Positions 26,391 through 35,525 of a stretch of DNA of 64,000 nucleotides are shown here, one piece after another. Source of the DNA: an uncultured Helicobacter sp. (GTDB lineage: Bacteria > Campylobacterota > Campylobacteria > Campylobacterales > Helicobacteraceae); contig NZ_CALERY010000011.1 of NCBI RefSeq assembly GCF_937906905.1, positions 75,524 through 139,523 of the forward strand, in the 5' to 3' direction. Position numbers and translations under genes: made by a program. Position 1 is the stretch's first letter, and the number at the start of each line of letters is the position of its first letter. The notes under the pieces are model-generated. The model had not been told where the DNA came from and did no database searches. It worked only from the letters and a program-made list of their open reading frames with translations.

Positions 26391-27737
26391 TCAAGATTCT
26401 ATTTGAGGATTTTGCTGTGGGTTTTTGTGCGATTTGGCAAACACATCTGCAAGCGCGATGAGCGTATTCTCAAACGAGATTGATTCCTCTTCAGCTTGCT
26501 TTAAAAACTCCTCCATAACAGGCTTTATCGCTAGCGCATAATCAAGCTCCACATCGCTGCCGTGCTGGTAGGAGCCGATACGCAGGAGAATCTCATTGTC
26601 CTTTAGCAACGCGTAGTAGCGGCGGAATTGCTGGATTAGCTCTCTATGCTCTTTGGTGATGATGTCATTACTCACACGCGAAGCAGAGGCTAGGATATTG
26701 ATAGGCGGATAAATCCCAAAATCTGTCAAAGCTCGCTCTAGCACGATATGCCCATCAAGGATTGATCGCGCTTGATCGGCGATGGGGTCGCTTAAGTCAT
26801 CGCCTTCCACAAGCACGGTGAAAAATGCTGTGATAGAGCCCTTGCCCTCCTCCTTGCCTGCTCGCTCCATAAGCTGGGGCATAAGTGTGAGCACAGAAGG
26901 TGGATAGCCCTTGCTTGTAGGCGGCTCTCCTAGGGCTAGCCCAATTTCTCGCTGCGCCATAGCAAAGCGTGTAACAGAATCCATAATAAACAGCACATCA
27001 TTCCCCAAAGATTTAAAATACTCCGCCACTGCCATAGCACTAAACGCCCCATATTTGCGCATAAGCGGCGAATCATCGCTTGTAGCGACAATTAGCACAG
27101 TGCTGCTAAGATCGCCGCCTAGAGATTTGTGGATAAACTCCGGCACCTCTCGCCCCCGCTCACCAATGAGAGCAATGACTTTTATAGGAGCTTTGCAGCC
27201 TCGCACGATCATTCCCATAAGCGTGGATTTGCCCACACCAGATCCAGCAAAAATCCCAAGCTTCTGCCCCTTGCCACAAGTAAGTAGTCCATTGATTGAT
27301 CGCACCCCTACATCAAAGACCTCATCGATAATGCCACGCTTTAGCGCGCGAATGGGCGGCGTGATGATGGGCAAATGCGTGGCATTAAGCAGTGGGGGCT
27401 TATCATCAATGGGCGTGCCAAGTGGGTCAAACACACGCCCAAGCATAGATTCTGCCATAGGGAAAGTCAAGCCATTTTTCTCAATCACCACAACATCATT
27501 GATCCCAAAATGCTCCACGAAAGAGAAAGGATTAAAGCCAAAGCTCTGCCCCTCACTTAGCGTAACAATCCCTAGCGATTGACTAGAATCCTTATGCGTG
27601 ATTTTGACAATATCGCCCACAGATGGGCTAATACCCTTAGCATAAATGATTGTGGGCGTGATTTTGGTGATAAGCCCATATTGCGGCGAGAGATTGGGGC
27701 GTGCGGCGAGTTTGGATTTAAGTATGTGGAGCGACAT
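26391..27737 (-). CDS. fliI: Flagellum-specific ATP synthase FliI
   Basis: This ATPase of about 448 residues belongs to the flagellar type III export apparatus and is related to F1-beta. It has the Walker A motif GIFAGSGVGKSTLMG, RGREVPEFI, Walker B-like DVLFIMDSVTRFAMAQREIGLALGEPPTSKGYPPSV (shown in part), and GSITAFFTVLVEGDD. It energises substrate delivery with FliH. ATG 27737 is chosen because AAGGAA lies upstream and MSLHILKSKL matches the family start; a longer reading from 27767 is unlikely. It stands alone among non-flagellar genes, as Helicobacter flagellar genes often do, and is divergent from tig. Confidence 0.95.
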   Translation of the reverse strand: MSLHILKSKLAARPNLSPQYGLITKITPTIIYAKGISPSVGDIVKITHKDSSQSLGIVTLSEGQSFGFNPFSFVEHFGINDVVVIEKNGLTFPMAESMLGRVFDPLGTPIDDKPPLLNATHLPIITPPIRALKRGIIDEVFDVGVRSINGLLTCGKGQKLGIFAGSGVGKSTLMGMIVRGCKAPIKVIALIGERGREVPEFIHKSLGGDLSSTVLIVATSDDSPLMRKYGAFSAMAVAEYFKSLGNDVLFIMDSVTRFAMAQREIGLALGEPPTSKGYPPSVLTLMPQLMERAGKEEGKGSITAFFTVLVEGDDLSDPIADQARSILDGHIVLERALTDFGIYPPINILASASRVSNDIITKEHRELIQQFRRYYALLKDNEILLRIGSYQHGSDVELDYALAIKPVMEEFLKQAEEESISFENTLIALADVFAKSHKNPQQNPQIES

Positions 27738-27830
27738 TGCTTTCCTTAACAATAAGCAGAATCTCAAGCCAACTCTTTATGCCTTTAAAGCCCTTGCAAA
27801 GGTAAAGAGCGAGCAAAGTTCGAGGAATTT

Positions 27831-27836
27831 TATAAT
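27831..27836 (+). promoter_or_regulatory. Candidate -10 box upstream of tig
   Basis: TATAAT in the fliI-tig intergenic region, 69 bases before the tig ATG. A second weaker match (TAAAAT near 27857) is closer. Either could serve the tig-clpP-GGDEF-def unit. Confidence 0.35.
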
Positions 27837-27904
27837 GTTTTTTAGATATTTTTCGTTAAAATGCCGATATTTACCCAAAAAGCTTAAGGATAGAAAGGAA
27901 TAGC

Positions 27905-29338
27905 ATGAATCTCCAAACCTCCAAAACCAACGCCGCAAACGCCCTAGCAAAAGGCAAAATTGCCCTACAAGATTTAGAACACAAACTAGAATCTATCGCA
28001 CAAAAGGCAGCTAAAACGCTTAAAATCGCAGGATTTCGCCCTGGAAAAACACCTGTGCATATTGTCAAGTCTCGCTACAAGGACCAGCTCGAGCAAGATG
28101 CGCAAAAAGAACTCGTGCAAGAAATGCTCAATGCCGCACTACAAGAGCTATCGCTAACCCCAGCCCAGCTTATCGGCGATCCGCTTATCACGAAGTTTGA
28201 CAAAGGCGAAAGTGATATTGATGTCGAGATCACAATTTCGCTTATCCCAGAATTTAGTCTCGAAGGGCTAGAATCCAAGATCCCTGCGCCTAAAATCCCA
28301 ACCCCTGCCAAGAAAGACATAGAAGAGCGACTTGAGCGAATCGCAAGCATGCAAGGCGATCTCATAGAATCCAAAGACAAATCTGTGAAAAAAGAACATA
28401 TCGTCAATATCGACTTCGAGGGCTTTGTCGATGGCGTAGCGTTTGAAGGTGGCAAGGCAGAGGGCTTTGATCTCACCATTGGCAGTGGGCAGTTTATCCC
28501 AGGGTTTGAAGAAGCACTTATTGGCACAAAAATCGGTGATGAAAAAAATATAGAAGTCAATTTCCCAGAGAATTACCACGCTAGCAATCTCGCAGGCAAG
28601 CCAGCAACTTTTAAGGTCAAAATCAACAAAATCCAAGATCGTGCGAAAGTTGCCCTTGATGATGCGCTAGCGCAAAAGATTCTAGGGCGTGATGATGCTA
28701 CGCTCGTTGAGCTAGAATCCCGCCTCCAAGAAGAGCTTGCAGGCGAAATGAAAAACCGCCACTACAATGAAGAAATGAAACAAAAATGCCTAGAAGCGCT
28801 TGATAAAGGTTATAGTTTTGACCTGCCAGATGCGATTGTCGAGCGCGAAATGGATGTGCTATTCCGCAATGCGCTTTCCACAATCCCAGAAAATGAGCTC
28901 AAAACCTACCAGCAAGATCCACAAAAAGCAAAAGAGAAGCGCGAGAGCTTCCGCGATGAAGCGCAAAAAAGCGTGAAAATCACTTTCCTTGTCGATGCCA
29001 TTGCCAAGGCGCGCGGGATTAGCGTCAATGATAACGAGGTCATGTCGGCAATCTACTATGAGTCCATGATGCAAGGTCAAAATCCAAAAGAGGTGCTCGA
29101 GTATTATCGCAGTAACAACCTTATCCCAGCGGTCAAAATGGCGATGATAGAAGATCGCGTGCTTATCGCACTGCTAGATGAAAAAGCAGGGATTACAAAA
29201 GATTCTGCAGAACCTAAGAGCACAAAAGCCGCTAAACCAGAATCTAAAAGCGCGGAATCTAAAGCCACAAAGGCAAAAGAACCAAAAGCCACAGAATCCA
29301 AAAAGCCTGCCGCCAAACCAAAGGCTACTAAATCCTAA
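27905..29338 (+). CDS. tig: Trigger factor (ribosome-associated chaperone/PPIase)
   Basis: This 477-residue protein has the N-terminal ribosome-binding region with a degenerate signature (GFRPGKTPVHIVKSRYKDQL) and a central FKBP-type PPIase domain (VNIDFEGFVDGVAFEGG, FIPGFEEALIGTKIGDEK). The C-terminal chaperone arms follow. The last ~45 residues are an Ala/Lys/Ser-rich tail (KPESKSAESKATKAKEPK and onward) beyond the usual end at about 430-450. It is basic and low-complexity, with DNA rich in gaatct units. The order tig-clpP-def is conserved with H. pylori (HP0795-HP0794-HP0793). Confidence 0.95.
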   Translation: MNLQTSKTNAANALAKGKIALQDLEHKLESIAQKAAKTLKIAGFRPGKTPVHIVKSRYKDQLEQDAQKELVQEMLNAALQELSLTPAQLIGDPLITKFDKGESDIDVEITISLIPEFSLEGLESKIPAPKIPTPAKKDIEERLERIASMQGDLIESKDKSVKKEHIVNIDFEGFVDGVAFEGGKAEGFDLTIGSGQFIPGFEEALIGTKIGDEKNIEVNFPENYHASNLAGKPATFKVKINKIQDRAKVALDDALAQKILGRDDATLVELESRLQEELAGEMKNRHYNEEMKQKCLEALDKGYSFDLPDAIVEREMDVLFRNALSTIPENELKTYQQDPQKAKEKRESFRDEAQKSVKITFLVDAIAKARGISVNDNEVMSAIYYESMMQGQNPKEVLEYYRSNNLIPAVKMAMIEDRVLIALLDEKAGITKDSAEPKSTKAAKPESKSAESKATKAKEPKATESKKPAAKPKATKS

Positions 29339-29357
29339 AAATCAAAGGTCTAAACTT

Positions 29358-29945
29358 ATGAATTATATCCCCTATGTGATTGAAAAGACAGGGCGCAGCG
29401 AGCGCAGCTATGACATCTACTCAAGGCTACTCAAAGATCGCGTGATCTTGCTAAGTGGGGAGATCAACGATATGGTAGCAAGCTCCATTGTCGCGCAATT
29501 ATTATTCCTAGAAGCAGAAGATCCAGAGAAAGATATCAATCTCTACATAAACTCCCCCGGTGGCGTTATCACAAGCGCGTTTAGTATCTATGATACGATG
29601 CAATATATCCGCCCAGATATTTGCACGATTTGCATAGGGCAGGCAGCGAGTGCCGGGGCGTTTTTGCTTAGCTGTGGAGCTAAGGGCAAGCGGTATTCTC
29701 TGCCAAATTCTCGCATTATGATCCACCAGCCTCTTGGCGGTGCGCAAGGACAAGCCACAGATATAGAAATCCAAGCCAAAGAGATTTTGCGGCTCAAATC
29801 AGTGCTTAATGAGATTATGGCTAGCAACACTGGGCAAACGCTCAAAAAGATCGCCCAAGACACAGAGCGAGATTTTTTCATGAGTGCCAAAGAAGCTAAA
29901 GAATATGGGATTGTGGATAAGATTCTCACCAAAAGCATTAAGTAG
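29358..29945 (+). CDS. clpP: ATP-dependent Clp protease proteolytic subunit
   Basis: This 195-residue serine protease has the catalytic Ser in IGQAASAGAFLLS, His in RIMIHQPLGGAQGQATDIEI and Asp in DTERDFFMSA. ClpP forms the tetradecameric barrel fed by ClpX or ClpA. The start at ATG 29358 gives the standard N-terminus MNYIPYVIEKTGRSERSYD, and a frame extending further upstream lies inside tig and is not used. It lies 19 bases after tig. GQAAS-A replaces the more usual GQAAS-M, a minor change. Confidence 0.96.
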   Translation: MNYIPYVIEKTGRSERSYDIYSRLLKDRVILLSGEINDMVASSIVAQLLFLEAEDPEKDINLYINSPGGVITSAFSIYDTMQYIRPDICTICIGQAASAGAFLLSCGAKGKRYSLPNSRIMIHQPLGGAQGQATDIEIQAKEILRLKSVLNEIMASNTGQTLKKIAQDTERDFFMSAKEAKEYGIVDKILTKSIK

Positions 29946-29978
29946 TGCCATAACCTAGAGCAAGCAACAAGGACAAAA

Positions 29979-31070
29979 ATGGACAACAAGCAAGAAAAAG
30001 CATCTGACATAGGATCGAACCCTTTTCTCTCGGGAATCAATCCCGATGTGCATGCTGACATCGCGCCAGGCAGTGGCGATAATGAAGATGTCATCGGGGT
30101 GGTGGGCAGACTCTCGGAGACCGCCATCCACATGCTTCAGTCAGAATCTCTCCCGTGCTTGCCCTCCAACTACCGCTTATATTTCGAAAAGCTCTTACAA
30201 AAAGAATCTGCTAGTGTCCGCGAGAAAATCCGCGCAATCATGCGTATGCAATCTGATCTTGAAAATCGCGCACTAATCTTTGAAAAATCCGTTGGAGAGA
30301 GCCTGCGGATCATTAAACAGGTGCTAAGCTGCATGAGCGTTGTATATCAAAATTTTCTCATCGCAGAAAATGTCATCAAACAATACACCAAAGAGGCTGA
30401 ACAAGCGGACAACAAGCTCACCCTCCGGAATGTGATGGATTTTTTCATACGCGATATGACTAAGGTAACCAATATCACCTCAAAGCAGCTTGACCAAATC
30501 CGCGATCTCTATGCCAAAACAGATAAAAACCTCAAACAAATCAGTCAAAACTCTGTCTATGACCTCAATCTTGATGTATATAACAAAAGTTATTTCATCG
30601 CAGTGCTGCAAAAAGAGCAAAAACTTTGTATGGAATTTAATCACTCCTCGGTGCTCATTTATGTTACCCTCTCACAAAGCCTCTCGCATGAGATTGGACA
30701 AGAGTCATCAGTGTTTGGGATACTGCTTAAAACTATGGCTAAGTTCTTACAAAAGCATATACAAACAAGCGATTTCATCGCGTATATGGGCGATGGGGTG
30801 TTTGGGATACTGCTTAAATACTCCGATATCGTTGAAGCCCAGGAGCTATGTGTGCTACTCTATCAAGCCGCACAGACGACAGATGTGTTTGTCGCAGACA
30901 TGAATCTACAACTAGATATTACCTCAAGTATCGCTAAAATCATGCCCGAACGATCGATCGAAGAGACTCTAAGCGCTTGTCTCTCCACGCTCAAAATCGC
31001 CCTAGAGGAGAAACAGCACTGCAAAATCTACCAACAGGACGACATCAATGGCGATTCTGCCGATAGTTAA
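29979..31070 (+). CDS. Degenerate GGDEF-domain protein
   Basis: This 363-residue protein has a helical N-terminal half and a C-terminal diguanylate-cyclase fold (YDLNLDVYNKSYFIAVLQKE, where standard enzymes have DxLTGLxNR; YMGDGVFGILL in place of GGDEFAILL). The catalytic Glu of GGDEF is replaced by Gly/Val, so it probably does not make c-di-GMP and may bind it or act by protein contact. Helicobacter generally has few c-di-GMP enzymes. It sits between clpP and def and overlaps def by 23 bases, suggesting coupled translation. Its role in this operon is unknown. Confidence 0.7.
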   Translation: MDNKQEKASDIGSNPFLSGINPDVHADIAPGSGDNEDVIGVVGRLSETAIHMLQSESLPCLPSNYRLYFEKLLQKESASVREKIRAIMRMQSDLENRALIFEKSVGESLRIIKQVLSCMSVVYQNFLIAENVIKQYTKEAEQADNKLTLRNVMDFFIRDMTKVTNITSKQLDQIRDLYAKTDKNLKQISQNSVYDLNLDVYNKSYFIAVLQKEQKLCMEFNHSSVLIYVTLSQSLSHEIGQESSVFGILLKTMAKFLQKHIQTSDFIAYMGDGVFGILLKYSDIVEAQELCVLLYQAAQTTDVFVADMNLQLDITSSIAKIMPERSIEETLSACLSTLKIALEEKQHCKIYQQDDINGDSADS

Positions 31071-31581
31071 ATACCCAGACAAGCGGCTTAAGACAAAGTC
31101 GCAGAAAGTGTGGGAGTTTGATGAGAATCTACATGCACTGCTTGATGATATGTATGAGACAATGATTGCCACAAATGGCATAGGACTAGCTGCCATACAG
31201 GTAGCAAAACCTATCTGTGCGCTCATCATCACGCTTCCTCGAGAAGACGGGGAGCAATATGAAGAAGATAGGCTTGAAATCATCAATCCCACTCTTATCA
31301 ATGCCACAGGCGCAAGCCTTTATCAGGAGGGCTGCCTCTCGGTGCCCGGATTTTACGAGGAGATCGAGCGCTTCGCGGAGGTAAGTGTAGCGTATCAAAA
31401 TCGCTTCGGGGAGGAGAAGGTGTTAAAAGCCGATGGTCTGCTTGCCATCGCAATCCAACATGAGATGGATCACCTTAATGGTGTGTTATTTGTTGATAAA
31501 CTCCCACTACTACGCAGGAAAAAGTTTGAAAAAGAACTAAAAAGAATCCAAAAAGAGCAGAAGTCTAGCCAAACAAATTAG
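31048..31581 (+). CDS. def: Peptide deformylase
   Basis: This 177-residue metalloenzyme removes formyl from the initiator Met. All three motifs are present: GIGLAAIQV (motif 1), EGCLSVPG (motif 2, metal Cys) and QHEMDHLNG (motif 3, HExxH). The gene begins 23 bases inside the GGDEF-like gene. The C-terminal extension (RRKKFEKELKRIQKEQKSS) is lysine-rich, as in other Campylobacterota deformylases. With tig and clpP it forms a nascent-protein quality group. Confidence 0.96.
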   Translation: MAILPIVKYPDKRLKTKSQKVWEFDENLHALLDDMYETMIATNGIGLAAIQVAKPICALIITLPREDGEQYEEDRLEIINPTLINATGASLYQEGCLSVPGFYEEIERFAEVSVAYQNRFGEEKVLKADGLLAIAIQHEMDHLNGVLFVDKLPLLRRKKFEKELKRIQKEQKSSQTN

Positions 31582-31825
31582 TCAAGCTATCTGTAATTTC
31601 ACATCGCATACTCACTTCCAAACCACCGAATTATATCAAGCTACTTTTTGCCACCCTAGCATTATCATCAATCAAGGCAAACTAGAATCCGCTTATCACC
31701 AATCTACACTGCTAGCGGTGATTAGATCCATAAGCCAGGCGGATTTACTCCTCATGCTTGTGCCTATACTTTGCGCGCCAGATGCCACCATACTAAAGCA
31801 CAAAGCCATGCTAGACGAGTGCTAG
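31577..31825 (+). pseudogene. Open frame without a start codon, possible gene remnant
   Basis: From 31577 an 83-codon frame with no ATG, GTG or TTG at its head reads through to TAG 31825, including HPSIIINQGKLESAYHQST and SISQADLLLMLVPIL. It fills most of the 366-base gap between def and the phase-variable methyltransferase. The absence of a start and the out-of-frame position right at the def stop suggest the end of a decayed gene. The family is not recognised, and it may be chance. Confidence 0.25.
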
Positions 31826-31909
31826 CCCCAGACGATTCTACCCCGCCTCTATCGCATAGGGCACAAGGCAGACAGCCCAAACAACCGCCTCATATGCAGT
31901 AAAACTTGA

Positions 31910-31915
31910 TATAAT
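31910..31915 (+). promoter_or_regulatory. Candidate -10 box for the isolated methyltransferase
   Basis: TATAAT 33 bases ahead of ATG 31948, with AAGGAG in between. This gives the phase-variable methyltransferase its own promoter, separate from the def operon. Confidence 0.5.
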
Positions 31916-31947
31916 GAGCGGCTATTCTAATTCTCAAGGAGCAAACC

Positions 31948-32671
31948 ATGAAAACTCGTATTAAAAATACGCTAAAGCATTATAGGGACAGGATAATCGG
32001 GGGGGGGGATAGCCTCTCTCGCCGATGAAGTGCGCTTTATCCGCACGCTACTTTTGAAGCAAAATGCCAAGAATCTCAACACACTTTTTGATGTCGTCTA
32101 TGAGACAAATTGGTGGGGCAATGGCTCTGGCAGCGGATCAAACGAGAATCTATGCAAGGGTTATGTCGCGTTTTTACAAGATTTTTTCAAACAACACAAC
32201 ATAACAAGTGTTGTTGATGCTGGGTGTGGGGATTGGCAATTTTCTAAAAATATTGATTTTAGCGGCATCACATATTATGGTTATGATGTCGCTCAATCCG
32301 TGATTGAAGCAAATACCAAAGCCTATACTAAAGAAAACATTAGCTTCACGCTCTATGATGGCGATTTTAGCAAGCTTCCTAGCGCAGATTTGATTCTATG
32401 TAAAGATGTTTTGCAACACCTGCCAAATACACATATACAAGCTTTTATTGATAATCTTTATAAATACAAATACGCCCTTATCACAAACGATATTGGGCAA
32501 TGCGTAAATGAAAATATTTTACCCACACAATGCAGAAATATTGACCTGCGATGCGCGCCTTTTAATCTAGAGTGCAAAATAGTCTTTGAAATCCAAGAAA
32601 ATCATCCACAAAATTGGGGGATTAGCTCAAAGCCCACAATGCTATGGATCAACCCCAACAATAACTTATAG
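31948..32671 (+). CDS. Class I SAM methyltransferase, phase OFF (split at G10)
   Basis: From ATG 31948 (AAGGAG upstream) the frame reads MKTRIKNTLKHYRDRIIGGG, enters a G10 tract (31999-32008) and stops at 32026-32028. After the tract, the adjacent frame (IASLADEVRFIRTLLLKQN) runs to 32671 and carries a clear methyltransferase: SVVDAGCGDWQFSKNI (SAM motif I), YYGYDVAQSVIEAN and ADLILCKDVLQHLP. G9 or G12 yields one 240-residue protein, so it is OFF here. It sits alone between def and speA. The target could be a sugar or lipid, as for other tract-bearing methyltransferases in the window, but this is only analogy. Confidence 0.82.
31999..32008 (+). repeat. G10 phase-variation tract (OFF)
   Basis: Ten G after codon 17 of the methyltransferase at 31948. 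The ON registers are G9 and G12. Because the tract is so close to the start, the OFF state gives only a 26-residue peptide. Confidence 0.88.
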
Positions 32672-32699
32672 CACAACATACAAAAGCTACTAAACATTG

Positions 32700-32705
32700 T
32701 ATAAT
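32700..32705 (+). promoter_or_regulatory. Candidate -10 box for speA
   Basis: TATAAT 36 bases before the speA ATG, preceded by TTG. GGAAGGAG follows as ribosome binding site. Confidence 0.5.
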
Positions 32706-32740
32706 GCTGCCTTTGCTTAAAGCCCTGGAAGGAGTGTGCT

Positions 32741-34588
32741 ATGGTGGATTATGGGATTAAATATTGGTCAAATGATGATTTTATTATCGAAGATGGGCTA
32801 GTGAAAGTGAATTATCAGCATAAGCCTTCCTTGCTTGAGATTGTGCAAGAAATCCGCGAGAGAGGCTATAAAGGTCCCTTGCTTGTGCGCTTTCCGCACT
32901 TAATCCACAAGCAAATAACCCAGCTCTTTACCGCCTTTCAAACCGCCATTGATGAATACCACTATACCGGCTCTTTTAAAGCTGTTTTCCCGCTCAAAGT
33001 CAATCAAATGCCAAACTTTGTGCTGCCCCTTATGGACTGCGTGCAAGGGCTGTGCTATGGGCTAGAGGCAGGCAGTAAATCCGAGCTTATCGTGGCTATG
33101 GCTTACACCAATGAACACTCGCCAATCACAGTTAATGGCTTCAAAGACAAAGAAATGATTTCCCTAGGCTTTATTGCTGCGAAAATGGGGTATGACATCA
33201 CACTAACAATCGAGGGCTTAAACGAGCTAGAATCTATTATTCAAGTCGCTAAAGAGCTGGGCGCGCCCTATCCTAATATCGGCTTGCGTATCAGGCTGCA
33301 CAGCACAGGCACAGGCGTGTGGGGCAAATCTGGCGGGATCAATGCTAAATTTGGGCTAACTTCTACGGAGCTTTTAGAAGCGATACGGCGGCTTGAGGAC
33401 TCCAAGCTCCTAGCGCAATTTACGATGATCCACTTCCACATAGGCAGTCAAATCAGCGATATTTCTCCGCTCAAAAAAGCCCTGCGCGAAGTGGGCAATA
33501 TCTATGCGGAGCTGCGCAAAATGGGGGCGAAAAATCTCACTTGTGTGAATATCGGCGGTGGATTAGCCGTAGAATACACCCAGCACGAGGGGAGCAACGA
33601 TCGCAACTACACGCTAAGCGAGTTTAGTGGCGATGTCGTATTCTCGCTTAAAGAAATCGTGCGAAACAAGCAAGAAAAAGAGCCAGATATTTTCATAGAA
33701 TCTGGTCGCTTTGTCTCGGCAAACCACGCTGTTTTGGTCGCGCCTGTGCTAGAGCTCTTTAGCCAAGAGTATGATGAAAAAGCCCTGCGCTTGAAAGAGA
33801 GCAACCCACCGCTAATCGCTGAAATGCTCGATCTCTACCAAAGCTTAAGTGAAAAAAACGCCATTGAATATTTGCACGATAGCCTCGATCATATGGAGTC
33901 GCTATTAACACTCTTTGATCTAGGCTATATTGATTTAACCGATCGCTCAAACACGGAGATTCTCGTGCATTTAATCATCAAAAAAGTCATAAAGCTTTTG
34001 AAGCACAAAAACCACAATGACATTATTAGAATCCAAGAGCAAGTCCAAGAGCGGTATTTGCTTAATTGCAGCTTTTTCCAAAGCCTGCCAGATTATTGGG
34101 GGCTTGGGCAAAACTTCCCTGTAATGCCCCTAGATAGGCTTAACCGCCGCCCCACTAGAAGTGCGAGTCTGTGGGATATTACCTGTGATAGCGATGGCGA
34201 GATCGCCTTTGATGCCAAAAAGCCCTTATATCTGCACGATGTCGATGTGATGAGTGAAGAGTATTTCCTAGGATTTTTCTTAGTGGGGGCGTATCAAGAG
34301 GTGCTAGGTATGCGGCATAATCTCTTCACCCACCCCACAGAGTTTAGCGTGGTGTTTGATGATGATTTAAACAAAGGCTATGAGATAGAAAACCTGCTTG
34401 AAGCGCAAAATATCCTTGATGTGCTCGATGACCTAGACTATGACACCAAAGAAATTGAGCGGATTTTGAAGCAGCGCATTGATGATTCTGGCATTAGCGA
34501 TGAGGACAAAAAGGAAGTGCTAGGAATGCTCTATGTAATGCTTAGTGAAAATGGCTATTTACGCACGATTACCAAAGACATCTCCTAG
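32741..34588 (+). CDS. speA: Biosynthetic arginine decarboxylase
   Basis: This 615-residue PLP enzyme of the alanine-racemase/ornithine-decarboxylase fold (group IV) has the same length as H. pylori SpeA. The PLP lysine lies in FKAVFPLKVNQM. Other landmarks are YGLEAGSKSELIVAM, MIHFHIGSQISD and VNIGGGLAVEY. The C-terminal helical domain contains NCSFFQSLPDYWGLGQ. It converts arginine to agmatine for polyamine synthesis, and in H. pylori also aids acid resistance. The start is ATG 32741 with GGAAGGAG upstream. It is probably monocistronic or joined with the small outer-membrane protein gene 20 bases downstream. Confidence 0.96.
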   Translation: MVDYGIKYWSNDDFIIEDGLVKVNYQHKPSLLEIVQEIRERGYKGPLLVRFPHLIHKQITQLFTAFQTAIDEYHYTGSFKAVFPLKVNQMPNFVLPLMDCVQGLCYGLEAGSKSELIVAMAYTNEHSPITVNGFKDKEMISLGFIAAKMGYDITLTIEGLNELESIIQVAKELGAPYPNIGLRIRLHSTGTGVWGKSGGINAKFGLTSTELLEAIRRLEDSKLLAQFTMIHFHIGSQISDISPLKKALREVGNIYAELRKMGAKNLTCVNIGGGLAVEYTQHEGSNDRNYTLSEFSGDVVFSLKEIVRNKQEKEPDIFIESGRFVSANHAVLVAPVLELFSQEYDEKALRLKESNPPLIAEMLDLYQSLSEKNAIEYLHDSLDHMESLLTLFDLGYIDLTDRSNTEILVHLIIKKVIKLLKHKNHNDIIRIQEQVQERYLLNCSFFQSLPDYWGLGQNFPVMPLDRLNRRPTRSASLWDITCDSDGEIAFDAKKPLYLHDVDVMSEEYFLGFFLVGAYQEVLGMRHNLFTHPTEFSVVFDDDLNKGYEIENLLEAQNILDVLDDLDYDTKEIERILKQRIDDSGISDEDKKEVLGMLYVMLSENGYLRTITKDIS

Positions 34589-34607
34589 GGTTTCATAAGG
34601 AAGCTAC

Positions 34608-35147
34608 ATGAGCCGCTTATGGATTATCTCACTCTTACTTCTCCTAGCCCTGCCACTATCTGCACTTGATGAGAAAACACGCGATCGCACAAGCTATCTA
34701 GGGAATTTGTGGCAACTCGCAAGCTTTCATTTAGGCTCAAGTATCGATCTAAACACCCCAAGCGGCGGAGCAATGGGGCTAAGTCTGGGCGCGAGTGCTG
34801 GGTGGAATTACTTATTTTTAAACGATGTAGATATTGGTGTGCGTGGCAGATATCTCTACTCTGGCTCCTATGCTTCCACGCACGCGCTTGGTGCCATACT
34901 CTATGTGCATTCATGGAATCCACCAAATGATGGGTTATTTTCATTTGCACTTGGCGGAGGCATGCTTATCACGCACGCCAGAGAGAGTCAAACGCTTGGT
35001 GGCTATGTCGAGGTGGGATTGGCGGGATTTAAGTTTTTCCCCGTGAATATAGATCTGCTCTATCGCGCAAGCTTTTACCCAGTAGGCAATGCACTAGGCA
35101 TGGCAGAAATGGTGCATGGGATACAGATAATCTCGAGTTTTTTGTAG
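34608..35147 (+). CDS. Putative small outer-membrane beta-barrel protein
   Basis: This 179-residue protein has a signal peptide (LWIISLLLLLALPLSALD) and a body of Gly-rich alternating strands (AMGLSLGASAGWNYLFL, IGVRGRYLYSGSY, FSFALGGGMLITHAR, GYVEVGLAGFKFF). It ends in IISSFL. The pattern suggests an eight-stranded barrel like OmpA/PagP-sized proteins, but the family is not recognised. It lies 20 bases after speA, with AAGGA before the ATG, and may share its transcript. Confidence 0.55.
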   Translation: MSRLWIISLLLLLALPLSALDEKTRDRTSYLGNLWQLASFHLGSSIDLNTPSGGAMGLSLGASAGWNYLFLNDVDIGVRGRYLYSGSYASTHALGAILYVHSWNPPNDGLFSFALGGGMLITHARESQTLGGYVEVGLAGFKFFPVNIDLLYRASFYPVGNALGMAEMVHGIQIISSFL

Positions 35148-35185
35148 CGTAAAACTTGTAAGACTAGCAGAGATGCTTTTACTCG

Positions 35186-35263
35186 TGGTCGGAGTAGCGG
35201 GATTCAAACCCACGACCTCACCCACCCCAAGGGTGCGCGCTAATCAGGCTGCGCCATACTCCG
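35186..35263 (-). tRNA. tRNA-Pro (GGG anticodon)
   Basis: On the minus strand a 78-base cloverleaf begins CGGAGTATGGCGCAGCCTG and ends with encoded CCA. Acceptor arms CGGAGTA and TACTCCG pair perfectly. The anticodon stem CACCC/GGGTG encloses TTGGGGT, giving anticodon GGG. The T-arm is GGTTTGAATCC. It stands alone between speA's neighbour and prfB, on the opposite strand. Confidence 0.93.
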
Positions 35264-35293
35264 TCAAAGCAGATAAAGCAATAATCAAAGAAG

Positions 35294-35442
35294 CTAGATT
35301 CTAGGAGATCCAGCTAGCGCTGGTGGAATCTAGAGCGCGCATTGTAGTGTATCTTTCTTGTATCATGGCTTAAAGTAATGCAAATAGTTTTAGAGTGGGA
35401 TCGGCTTGGATCTCGGGCTAGATTCTAGGCACGCTAGAATCT
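35294..35442. repeat. Clustered CTAGAATC inverted pairs upstream of prfB
   Basis: In the 262-base gap between tRNA-Pro and prfB are two hairpin-capable pairs. The first has arms CTAGATTC (35294-35301) and GAATCTAG (35326-35333), enclosing CCAGC-TAGC-GCTGG. The second has perfect 8-base arms AGATTCTA (35420-35427) and TAGAATCT (35435-35442) with a 7-base loop. A further GAATCTAGC follows near 35456. No gene is seen here. A weak TACAAT at 35492-35497 may be the prfB -10. Confidence 0.6.
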
Positions 35443-35525
35443 CATGCCACCTGCGAGAATCTAGCGTATTAGCGATTAAGCCAATCCGTGCTACAATGCG
35501 TGATATTGCACACTAAAGGCACACA

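Noticed and set aside
29178..29357. N-terminal extension of ClpP inside the tig gene
   Set aside because: It is the out-of-phase reading of the Lys/Ala-rich tail of trigger factor; ClpP starts at MNYIPYV.
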